From Paenibacillus athensensis (GTDB lineage: Bacteria > Bacillota > Bacilli > Paenibacillales > NBRC-103111): a stretch of 64,000 bases of DNA. Positions within the stretch are counted from its first letter, which is position 1; each line of letters starts with the position of its first letter. The notes under the pieces were generated by a model. The model saw nothing but the letters and a program-made list of their open reading frames with translations, had not been told where the DNA came from and made no database searches. The position numbers and the translations under genes are program-made. Shown one piece after another: positions 8,130 through 15,130 of the stretch. The stretch covers positions 310,001 to 374,000 of the forward strand of contig NZ_MYFO02000004.1 in the NCBI RefSeq assembly GCF_004514475.2. The letters are read 5' to 3'.

Positions 8130-8944
8130 AGCGGCTTTTGCTCGGGTTCTGGCGCAAATATGCGGTTATGCTGAAGCTGGAATGGTCGGTCATGCTCGCG
8201 TACCGCAGCGAGACCGTTGTCTGGATGCTGGGCGCGTTCATTCAGCCGCTCGTCAGCCTTGCCGTCTGGCTGTCGATCAGCGGCAGCGGCAGCGTGGCCG
8301 GTTACGACGCACATGATTATATCGTTTATTTTCTCGGCGTGCTTCTGGTAGAGCGATTGACCCGAACATGGGATGTTTGGGAGCTGGATTCCAGCATCAG
8401 TGACGGCTCGATGTCCGCCAAGCTGCTGCGGCCGTTTCATCCGGCGCATTGGAGCATTGCCCAGAATCTCGTTTACAAGCTGTTTTTTGCGCTGACGTTA
8501 ATTCCGATCTGGCTGATTCTAGCCTGGATCTTCCCGCTGCTGCGGCTGGACGCCGGTCCGGGCGCTTATGCGGGCGCGTCGCTGGCGATAGCGCTGTCGT
8601 CGATCATCCGCTTCCTGCTGGGGTTCGAATTCGGCATGCTGGCGTTTTGGACGAATCGCGCCACGGCGATTTATGCGCTGTTCGAGGGCGTCCATCTGTT
8701 TTTGGCCGGGCGGCTGGCGCCGCTGTCGATGTTTCCGGGCTGGGTGGACGATTTGGGCAAATGGCTGCCCTTCTATGGGACGGTAGGCTTTCCCGTGGAG
8801 CTGATGACCGGCAAGCTGGCGGCCGGCTCGTCGGAGGCGCTGCTTGGCTTCGCCGTCCAAGCGTTTTGGTGCGCTGTGCTGTATGCGCTGTTCCGTTGGC
8901 AGTGGCGACAGGGCGTCAAACGATATGGAGCCGTTGGCGGCTAG
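8126..8944 (+). CDS. ABC-2 type transporter permease (COG4587-like)
   Basis: A 272-residue membrane protein with about six helices and no periplasmic domains. Its ATG overlaps the ATPase stop codon (ATGA, 8126-8129), which indicates translational coupling. Family-like features are the conserved charged stretch LTRTWDVWELDSSISDGSMSAKLLRP in the first cytoplasmic loop and the position next to a COG4586 ATPase. It probably forms the transmembrane dimer with the product of 9067-9852. Confidence 0.88.
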   Translation: MKRLLLGFWRKYAVMLKLEWSVMLAYRSETVVWMLGAFIQPLVSLAVWLSISGSGSVAGYDAHDYIVYFLGVLLVERLTRTWDVWELDSSISDGSMSAKLLRPFHPAHWSIAQNLVYKLFFALTLIPIWLILAWIFPLLRLDAGPGAYAGASLAIALSSIIRFLLGFEFGMLAFWTNRATAIYALFEGVHLFLAGRLAPLSMFPGWVDDLGKWLPFYGTVGFPVELMTGKLAAGSSEALLGFAVQAFWCAVLYALFRWQWRQGVKRYGAVGG

Positions 8945-8985
8945 TTTCCGGCGAGCATGTGCGTTGGGTGAGGAAGAGGGAGATC

Positions 8986-9013
8986 GTGAGCGTGTAAGAG
9001 TGAGCGTGTAAGA
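8986..9013 (+). repeat. two tandem 14-bp repeats between the permease genes
   Basis: GTGAGCGTGTAAGA occurs at 8986-8999 and again at 9000-9013, perfect and head to tail, in the 122-bp gap between the two permease genes of one operon. Confidence 0.9.
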
Positions 9014-9066
9014 CTGTGTGCAGGTGTATCCGATAGAGGCAATTTGCAAAAAAAAGAGGTGCGGCT

Positions 9067-9852
9067 ATGAAATACGCGCGGCTGTTTCGCGAATTTTTTC
9101 GCGCTTGTCTGGTCGAGGAATTTGAATATCGCGCCAATTTCGCGGCCAATTTGCTGACGACGCTGTTCGGGCTGGCGATGGCGCTGCTTACGGTGCAGGT
9201 GTATTTTTACCGCACGCAGCAGATAGGCGGCTGGAGCTATTACGAGGTGCTGGTGCTGCTGGGCGTGTTTAATGCGATACACGGCTTTATCGAGTTTTTT
9301 CTACAGCCGAATATGTCGCGTCTGGTCGGGCATATCCGCAAGGGGACGCTCGATTTCGTCTTGACGAAGCCGGTGGACAGCCAGTTTTATATCAGCTTCC
9401 GGCATTTGGTGTTTTGGCGGCTGGCCGATGTCGCGTTGGGACTGGGGCTGGTCGGCTTTGCGTTGTGGAAGCTGGGCGCGTGGCCGTCGGTGGAGATGGG
9501 GCTGATGTTTGCTGTCGTCTTCGCGGCTTCGCTGGTTGTGGTGTATTCGTTTTGGATGGGAATGATGATTTTCTCGTTCTGGGCGGTCAAAGTCGATAAT
9601 TTATCGTATTTGTTCGGTTCGTTTTTCGAAACGGCGCGGTTTCCGGTGTCGGTTTACAAGGGATTGCTGCGGCTGGCTCTGACGTATGTGTTCCCGATCG
9701 CCTTCATTACAACGTTTCCCGCGGCAGCAGTCGTCGGACGGCTTGGTCCGTGGCAGGCTGCACTTAGCGTGGGCATCGCACTGGCATCCTTTGTGCTGGC
9801 GCGGCTGCTGTGGAAGTTTGCGCTGCGATCGTATACGAGCGCGAGCAGTTAG
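9067..9852 (+). CDS. ABC-2 type transporter permease (COG3694-like)
   Basis: A 261-residue membrane protein with about six helices, second permease of the exporter. The loop PNMSRLVGHIRKGTLDFVLTKP corresponds in position and content to the cytoplasmic loop of its partner (residues about 79-100), as expected for paralogous half-transporters. AAAGAGGTGCGGCT precedes ATG 9067. The stop codon TAG (9850-9852) is the end of the first unit of a 9-bp repeat array, so the array begins inside the end of this gene. Confidence 0.88.
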   Translation: MKYARLFREFFRACLVEEFEYRANFAANLLTTLFGLAMALLTVQVYFYRTQQIGGWSYYEVLVLLGVFNAIHGFIEFFLQPNMSRLVGHIRKGTLDFVLTKPVDSQFYISFRHLVFWRLADVALGLGLVGFALWKLGAWPSVEMGLMFAVVFAASLVVVYSFWMGMMIFSFWAVKVDNLSYLFGSFFETARFPVSVYKGLLRLALTYVFPIAFITTFPAAAVVGRLGPWQAALSVGIALASFVLARLLWKFALRSYTSASS

Positions 9853-9924
9853 AGCAGTTAGAGCAGATAAAGCAGATAAAGCAGATAAAGCAGATAAAGC
9901 AGATAAAGCAGATAAAGCAGGTAA
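9844..9924 (+). repeat. 9-bp tandem repeat array, nine units
   Basis: Two units of AGCAGTTAG (9844-9861), six of AGCAGATAA (9862-9915) and one AGCAGGTAA (9916-9924). The length is exactly 81 bp without indels. The first unit contains the last codons and stop of the permease gene. Every unit carries an in-frame TAG or TAA. Confidence 0.95.
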
Positions 9925-10000
9925 TGTTGTTGAGGCTGCGGGGATGGGGACTGTTGCGGGCGGCGGGAAGGAGATGCTGAGGAGATGTCCTGTGGTAGAG

Positions 10001-10026
10001 GACAAAAATGAGAATTTGTCTTTTAA
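10001..10026 (+). terminator. terminator of the exporter operon
   Basis: GACAAA (10001-10006) pairs with TTTGTC (10015-10020), followed by TTTTAAAT. It lies after the 9-bp array, so the array would be in the 3' end of the mRNA. Confidence 0.6.
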
Positions 10027-10235
10027 ATAGTGGACACGAGGGCTACCTGTGTTACCGGAAGTTTGCTTGCGTTGTAGTACTAGATATAGAATTTTTTTCA
10101 ATGTAGATTCTATATATTGATTTTTTGCTTGAGGCGGGTCTATTAGGGGTGGTGTCTTCTTTTGAAAAGACAAGAGTCCACCTGGAGGAGACGTTTTGCC
10201 GGGTATGGATGGTGTGAAGAGCAGAAGCTAGAGCA
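10027..10235. other. non-coding stretch with two hairpins
   Basis: No supportable gene. ATATAGAAT/ATTCTATAT at about 10084-10117 and TGTCTT/AAGACA at about 10153-10172 could fold. A good ribosome-binding-like CTGGAGGAG at 10182-10190 is followed only by very short frames. Confidence 0.5.
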
Positions 10236-10239
10236 AGGC

Positions 10240-10450
10240 GCAGGAAGCAAAAGCGAGAGCTGGGGCGAGAGTAGGAGCAAGTGCGAGAGCGAGAGCAGGA
10301 GCGAAGGCGAGAGCAGGAGCGAGGGCGAGAGCAGAAGCGAGGGCGAGAGCGGGAGCGAGGGCGAGAGCAGGAGCGGGGGCGAGAGCAGGAGCGAGAGCAG
10401 GGAGCGAGAGCATAGCAAGAGCGAGAGCAGGGAGCGAGAGCATAGCAAGA
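10240..10450 (+). repeat. purine-rich repeat array with 6-, 18- and 30-bp periods
   Basis: The + strand is almost only G and A with a C about every sixth base. Hexamers GAGAGC, AGGAGC and GAGGGC build 18-bp units, and the array ends in an exact 30-bp duplication at 10391-10420 and 10421-10450. Frames through it would encode Ser/Glu/Arg or Leu/Ala runs, as simple repeats do, so it is treated as non-coding DNA. Confidence 0.9.
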
Positions 10451-10495
10451 GCGAGCAAGTCGCATTTAAATGGATGCCGCAGCATGCGGGTGAAT

Positions 10496-10534
10496 AAAAA
10501 AGCAATGGGCGATTGCGTTCCCATTGCTTTTTGT
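10496..10534. terminator. bidirectional terminator beside the thioredoxin gene
   Basis: AAAAGCAATGGG pairs with CCCATTGCTTTT, with A-rich and T-rich flanks. It would end the minus-strand thioredoxin-like gene. Confidence 0.8.
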
Positions 10535-10542
10535 GTTGGCGA

Positions 10543-11055
10543 TCAGCCTTTGTATTTGGTGAAAAATGCTTTGTATTTCTCCGGTGGATTGCCGCCTTCG
10601 GCGCCAGGCTCCGGCAGGCCGCCTTCGATTCTTTCCACTTCTACGCCGTCTTTATAGTAGATGAGGGTTGGCGTGTATTGAATTTTGTATTTTTGCCAAG
10701 CGTCGGGGAACTCTTGCAGGTTGAATTGCGTGACGTTGACGCCCATTTCTTTTTCAATCGGCACAAGCACCGGCGTGGTCAGCTTACAGTGCGGGCAAGT
10801 GGACGAGTAAAAGTACTGGAAGAAGCTTTCTTTGTTCGCCAGGCGCTTGTCGAGATCGTCCGGCAGGATAACGTTCTGGTAGTTCGGGTCGTTCAGTTGC
10901 TTGACGGTTTCGGGATTAAGCTTGTTGACCGAAACGCCGTAAGGATTGTACGGATAGTCGGCGTCGGCGGATTTGTTGGACTGTCTGTTGACCAGGTACA
11001 AGCCCCCGAATAAAATAACTACGATGCCTAGATAAATGAGCAGCTTTTTCATCAT
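10543..11055 (-). CDS. membrane-anchored thioredoxin-family protein
   Basis: About 170 residues with one N-terminal helix (residues 4-22) and an extracytoplasmic thioredoxin fold. The redox site is SSTCPHCK (cysteines about 87 and 90), and the cis-proline loop is YTPTLIYY. A CPHC centre suggests a disulfide oxidant or thiol oxidoreductase outside the membrane rather than a general CGPC thioredoxin. Translation could start at 11055 or at the second ATG, 11052; AAAGAGG fits the second better. No partner (CcdA or DsbB-like) is adjacent. Confidence 0.88.
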   Translation of the reverse strand: MMKKLLIYLGIVVILFGGLYLVNRQSNKSADADYPYNPYGVSVNKLNPETVKQLNDPNYQNVILPDDLDKRLANKESFFQYFYSSTCPHCKLTTPVLVPIEKEMGVNVTQFNLQEFPDAWQKYKIQYTPTLIYYKDGVEVERIEGGLPEPGAEGGNPPEKYKAFFTKYKG

Positions 11056-11133
11056 ACACCTCTTTGATTTACGTACTTTCCTATACTTTCTATATAAAGA
11101 TTAGCAAATCCTGCTGCCGGAGGCTGAAAAATA

Positions 11134-11163
11134 TTGGCTGTTTGGTGACAAGTCGGCTATAAT
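11134..11163 (+). promoter_or_regulatory. promoter of the rRNA methyltransferase gene
   Basis: TTGGCT (11134-11139), 18-bp spacer, TATAAT (11158-11163), 44 bp before the start codon. Confidence 0.6.
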
Positions 11164-11206
11164 ACCGATAGATTAGGGGCTCCCCGAAGAAAAGGAACGA
11201 TGGATC

Positions 11207-12757
11207 ATGAGCGGCAAGCTGCCTGCGGGCTTTGTGGACAAAATGAAGGATTTGCTTGGCGAGGAGGAGTATGCGCAGCTGGCTGCTTCCTACGACGAGC
11301 CGCGCGCTTACGGATTGCGGGCGAATACGTTGAAAATCGGGCGCGACGAGCTGGCGGCGCGGCTGCCTTTTGCGCTGACGCCGGTGCCTTGGGCAGCCGA
11401 CGGTTTTTATTACGAGGAAGGCGAGCGCCCCGGCAAGCATCCGTACTATCATGCGGGGCTTTACTATATTCAGGAGCCAAGCGCGATGACGCCCGGCGAG
11501 CTGCTGGATGTGCGGCCGGGCGATCGCGTGCTGGATTTGTGCGCTGCGCCGGGCGGCAAGTCGACGCAAATTGCCGCCAAGCTGCGGGGGCGGGGCGTGC
11601 TCGTCGTCAATGACAATCATGCGGAGCGGGTCAAGGCGCTGGTGAAAAATCTGGAGCTGTTTGGCGTGCGCAATGCCGTGGTGCTTAATGAAAAGCCGGA
11701 GCGGATGCTGGGGGCGTTTGCGGGGTATTTTGACCGGATTGTGATCGACGCGCCTTGCTCGGGCGAAGGGATGTTTCGCAAGGAAGAAGAGATGATGGCG
11801 CAGTGGGAGCGCCATTCGGTGGCGGTGTGCGCCGGAATGCAGCGCGAGCTGCTGGAGCAGGCGGCGGCGATGCTGGCGCCGGGCGGTAAGCTCGTGTATT
11901 CGACCTGCACGTTCTCGCCGGAAGAGAACGAGGCGCAAATTGCCGCCTTTCTCGACAAACACGACGATTTTGACGTCGTGCCGACCGGCGGCGCAGGGTT
12001 TGCGCCGGGGCGCCCGGACTGGCTGCGGGCGCCCTGGACCGGCGGCGGCGCGTTCTCGGCGCGCGCTGCCGCCGCTGTAGCAGGCACGGCGCGGCTGTGG
12101 CCCCATCGCCTGCGGGGCGAGGGGCATTTTGCCGCCGTGCTGCAGCGGCAGGGCGGCGTGCCGTCCGCGCCGCCCGAGGCTGACGCCGCTCCCCCCGCGA
12201 TGCGGATCGGGGGCGGGGGAGCGGCGGAACGCACGCGCAGCGGCCGCAAGGCCGGGCTGCGCGCAGAGCGCCCGCGCGGCGGCGGCCCTGCGGGGCCGGG
12301 CGCGGGCCTTGAGCCGCTGGCGGCGTTCGAGCGCGAGCTGCTGCGGGGCAGCAGCTGCGCCGAGCTCGCCGGCGGGCGGCTCGTGTGCTACGGCGACCAC
12401 GTGTACGTGTCGCCGGAGGGCTTGCCCGGGCTGCACGGACTGAAGGTCGTGCGCCCGGGCTGGTACATCGGCACGCTGCGCCGGGGCCGATTCGAGCCTT
12501 CGCATGCGCTGGCGATGGGCCTGCGCATGGAGGAAGCGGCGCGCGTGCTGCCGCTGGCGAGCGCCGACGGCCGCGCCCTTCGTTATTTGAAGGGCGAAAC
12601 GCTGGAGGTCGCGGAGGACGAGATCGTGCGCGACCGCGCGGATGTGACCGTCAAAGGCTATTGCCTCGTCGGGATCGATGGTTTTCCCGTCGGTTGGGGC
12701 AAATGGCAGGACGGATTATTCAAAAACGAATATCCTGCAGGCTGGAGGTGGACCTGA
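11207..12757 (+). CDS. rRNA cytosine-C5 methyltransferase, RsmB/NOL1 (RsmF-like) family
   Basis: A 516-residue SAM-dependent enzyme that makes m5C in rRNA. The SAM site is DLCAAPGGKST (residues about 110-120). The releasing cysteine of motif IV is in DAPCSGEGMFRK (about 184) and the nucleophile of motif VI in YSTCTF (about 234). A Gly/Pro/Ala/Arg-rich variable stretch (about 265-370) separates the catalytic domain from a C-terminal RNA-binding domain (LHGLKVVRPGWYIG, FEPSHALA). AAGGA precedes ATG 11207. A paralog lies on the other strand at 20767-22179. The RsuA-family gene follows within 5 bp, giving a two-gene rRNA modification operon. Confidence 0.9.
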   Translation: MSGKLPAGFVDKMKDLLGEEEYAQLAASYDEPRAYGLRANTLKIGRDELAARLPFALTPVPWAADGFYYEEGERPGKHPYYHAGLYYIQEPSAMTPGELLDVRPGDRVLDLCAAPGGKSTQIAAKLRGRGVLVVNDNHAERVKALVKNLELFGVRNAVVLNEKPERMLGAFAGYFDRIVIDAPCSGEGMFRKEEEMMAQWERHSVAVCAGMQRELLEQAAAMLAPGGKLVYSTCTFSPEENEAQIAAFLDKHDDFDVVPTGGAGFAPGRPDWLRAPWTGGGAFSARAAAAVAGTARLWPHRLRGEGHFAAVLQRQGGVPSAPPEADAAPPAMRIGGGGAAERTRSGRKAGLRAERPRGGGPAGPGAGLEPLAAFERELLRGSSCAELAGGRLVCYGDHVYVSPEGLPGLHGLKVVRPGWYIGTLRRGRFEPSHALAMGLRMEEAARVLPLASADGRALRYLKGETLEVAEDEIVRDRADVTVKGYCLVGIDGFPVGWGKWQDGLFKNEYPAGWRWT

Positions 12758-12761
12758 ACGG

Positions 12762-13514
12762 ATGAAAATGACACAACGTCTCGACAAACTGCTCGTTCAT
12801 ATCGGCATCGGCACCCGCTCCCAGCTCAAGCAACTGGCGAAAAGCGGCGCGATTACCGTCAACGGCATCGCCGTCAAGGACAGCGGCATGCAGGTCAACC
12901 CGGAAGCCGACCGCATTGCGGTGAATGGCCAAGAGGTGCGTTACCGGGAATTTGTCTATGTGATGCTCAACAAGCCGCCCGGCGTCGTGTCGGCGACAGA
13001 GGACAATCGCGACCGGACGGTCGTGGATTTGCTGCCGGACGAGTATCGGCCGTTTGCGGTGTTTCCCGTCGGGCGTCTGGACAAGGACACGGAGGGGCTG
13101 CTGCTGCTGACCAATGACGGCAAGCTGGCGCACAATCTGCTTTCTCCGCGGAAGCACGTGCCCAAGACATATTGGGCTCGCGTTGCCGGCGCGGTCGGGG
13201 AAGCGGACCGGCTGGCGTTTGCCGAAGGGGTGACGCTGGATGACGGCTACGCCACGCTGCCGGCCCAGCTGCGCGTGCTGGAGGTGCGCGAGCAAGCCGA
13301 AGGCGGGGCGATTTCGGAGATTGAGCTGACCATTATGGAAGGCAAGTTTCATCAGGTTAAGCGCATGTTCGAAGCGGTCGGCAAAAAAGTCGTGTACCTC
13401 AAGCGTTTGTCGATGGGACCGCTGGAGCTCGACCCGGCTCTGGCGCTCGGCCAATCGAGGGAGTTGACAGCTGGTGAGCTGCTGGCGCTGCAGCAGGCAC
13501 ACGAGGATCAATAA
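12762..13514 (+). CDS. RsuA/RluB/RluF-family pseudouridine synthase
   Basis: A 250-residue rRNA-modifying enzyme. An S4 RNA-binding domain (QRLDKLLVHIGIGTRSQLKQ) covers residues about 4-60. The catalytic aspartate is in VGRLDKDTEGLLLLTNDG (about 107). KPPGVVSATED and GKFHQVKRMFEAVGKKVVYLKR are further family motifs. ATG 12762 follows GGAGGTG inside the end of the methyltransferase gene. Which uridine it modifies is not readable. Its 3' side is a terminator and a 46-bp repeat array. Confidence 0.92.
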   Translation: MKMTQRLDKLLVHIGIGTRSQLKQLAKSGAITVNGIAVKDSGMQVNPEADRIAVNGQEVRYREFVYVMLNKPPGVVSATEDNRDRTVVDLLPDEYRPFAVFPVGRLDKDTEGLLLLTNDGKLAHNLLSPRKHVPKTYWARVAGAVGEADRLAFAEGVTLDDGYATLPAQLRVLEVREQAEGGAISEIELTIMEGKFHQVKRMFEAVGKKVVYLKRLSMGPLELDPALALGQSRELTAGELLALQQAHEDQ

Positions 13515-13531
13515 AGGGTTGTGCGGAAGGT

Positions 13532-13577
13532 AAACCGCCCGAAAACGGCCGACGTGAGCGGTGCGAGCGGGCGGTTT
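13532..13577 (+). terminator. terminator of the rRNA modification operon
   Basis: AAACCGCCCG (13532-13541) pairs with CGGGCGGTTT (13568-13577), followed by TTG. Its 3' arm and T-run coincide with the beginning of the first 46-bp repeat unit. Confidence 0.75.
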
Positions 13578-14030
13578 TTGCCGAGTCCGTCCGCGCCGCT
13601 GTTCCTGAGCGTCCATGCGTTTCTTGCGGAATCCGGCCACGCCGCTGTCCCTGAGCATCCTTGCGGTTTTTGCGGAATCCGTCCGCGCCGCTGTTCCTGA
13701 GCGTCCATGCGTTTTTTGCGGAATCCGGCCACGCCGCTGTCCCTGAGCATCCTTGCGGTTTTTGCGGAATCCGTCCGCGCCGCTGTTCCTGAGCGTCCAT
13801 GCGTTTTTTGCGGAATCCGTCCACGCCGCTGTCCCTGAGCATCCTTGCGGTTTTTGCGGAATCCGTCCGCGCCGCTGTCCCTGAGCGTCCATGCGGTTTT
13901 CGCCGAGTCCGTCCGCGCCGCTGTCCCTGGGCGTCCACGCGGTTTTCGCCGAGTCCGTCCGCGCCGCTATCCCTGAGCGTCCTTGCGGTTTTTGCCGAGT
14001 CCGTCCGCGCCGCTGTCCCTGGGCGTCCAT
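13571..14030 (+). repeat. 46-bp tandem repeat array, ten units
   Basis: Ten head-to-tail units of exactly 46 bp (460 bp, no indels). Each starts GCGGTTTTTGC or a close variant and contains CCGCTGT followed by CCTGAGCGTCC. Units 1, 3 and 5 share TCCGTCCGCGCCGCTGTTCC; units 2 and 4 share TCCGGCCACGCCGCTGTCCC, with unit 6 close to them, giving a 92-bp higher-order period. Later units drift (GCCGAG, GGGCGTCC). Because 46 is not a multiple of 3, long antisense frames here are repeat artefacts. Confidence 0.95.
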
Positions 14031-14230
14031 GCGTTTTTGGCCAAGTCCGACATTATCGCTGGTCTAGTGTATCCATGTCCGTGGACTACATAACGCCGGC
14101 TGCCAATGCCGCACTGCCTGCTTGGCCGCTTGCCGGCAGCGCGTCCATCCAGCGATTGCGCTAGTGTCCGCGGACCGCACTTATGTTACAATAATCGATA
14201 GATTAGGAGATTCCATTGGGAGGAACTGCA
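14031..14230 (+). promoter_or_regulatory. leader of the HAD phosphatase gene with palindromes and -10 box
   Basis: CTAGTGT followed by a palindrome-like GTCCGTGGAC occurs at 14064-14086 and again, as CTAGTGT with GTCCGCGGAC, at 14161-14175. A TACAAT -10 box is at 14187-14192. The sequence after it (ATAATCGATAGATTAGG) is nearly the same as that after the promoter at 11158, so the two leaders may be related. Confidence 0.45.
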
Positions 14231-15043
14231 GTGAACTATCAACTGATCGCTTTGGACGTCGACGGCACCTTGTTGAATGATCAGCACCAGATAACCGAAC
14301 AAACGAAAGCGACGATTTGGGAAGCGTATGAACGCGGCTGTAAAATCGTGCTTTGCACCGGACGCGGCCCGGATAACGCGCTGCCCATCTTGCAGCAGCT
14401 GGAGATGGAAGGCACGATGATTACGCATAACGGCTCGGCTACCGTCCATGCGGACGAGCGGGGGCAAAGCGTGCTGCATGAATACACGTTTGCACTGAAT
14501 GAAATCGTCCCGCTTGTCGAGTACGCCAGACGGGAAGGCATTCATTTTGACGTCTGCACGTCTTACAATATGTATATCGAACGGCTGGACGAGCGGGCCA
14601 AGCAAATGTATATTCAATACGGCGTCAATCCCAAGCGGGTTGCCGATGTGATCGATCTGCAAATGCCGTTGGTCAAAATGACGCTTTCCGGTCCTGCCGA
14701 AGCGCTGGATCGCGTGCAGCGGGAATGGGACGAGCTGAAGCTGTACGGCTCCTTGCGCATGCTGCGCAGCGGCGATTTTTTCATCGACATCATGAATCCG
14801 GCGGCGAGCAAGGGCAATGCGCTGCGCGAGCTGGCGGCCTCCTGGAGCATCGGGCGCGAGCATGTTCTTGCGATTGGCAATTATTATAACGATATCGACA
14901 TGCTGACATTTGCCGGGCTGGGCATTGCGGTTGCCAATTCGCCGGACGAGGTCAAGGCAGCCGCTGCAGCCGTTGTCTCCTCGAACAATGACGAAGGCGT
15001 GCATGAAGCGATTCAACGCTACGTGCTGGAGGAAAATGTCTGA
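14231..15043 (+). CDS. Cof-type HAD phosphatase
   Basis: A 270-residue cytoplasmic hydrolase of the HAD IIB (Cof) group, which dephosphorylates sugar phosphates, FMN or similar. Motif I is ALDVDGTLLND with nucleophile and acid/base aspartates at 9 and 11. Motif II is LCTGRG, the lysine is in SKGNALRELA and motif IV is GNYYNDIDML, where the first metal-side residue is Asn rather than the more common Asp. GTG 14231 is chosen because GGGAGGA lies at 14218-14224. Substrate unknown. Confidence 0.9.
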   Translation: MNYQLIALDVDGTLLNDQHQITEQTKATIWEAYERGCKIVLCTGRGPDNALPILQQLEMEGTMITHNGSATVHADERGQSVLHEYTFALNEIVPLVEYARREGIHFDVCTSYNMYIERLDERAKQMYIQYGVNPKRVADVIDLQMPLVKMTLSGPAEALDRVQREWDELKLYGSLRMLRSGDFFIDIMNPAASKGNALRELAASWSIGREHVLAIGNYYNDIDMLTFAGLGIAVANSPDEVKAAAAAVVSSNNDEGVHEAIQRYVLEENV

Positions 15044-15130
15044 GCTAACCGCCGGATTTTCTCGTTTTTGTATATCTTCGGCTATCTGGCCTGTGGTAGA
15101 ATAAAAGAAAACACGAACGGTGGTGCAAGT

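Noticed and set aside
10162-10497. Plus-strand frame rich in Ser, Glu and Arg
   Set aside because: It starts with TTG without a ribosome binding site and its composition only reflects the purine-rich repeat.
11090-12505. Minus-strand frame of 471 codons opposite the m5C methyltransferase
   Set aside because: A GC-rich antisense frame. The plus strand carries all catalytic motifs of a known family.
12720-14030. Minus-strand frame of 436 codons with repeats like MDAQGQRRGR
   Set aside because: It is antisense to the pseudouridine synthase gene and its repeats come from the 46-bp array read in successive frames. No ribosome binding site or family match.
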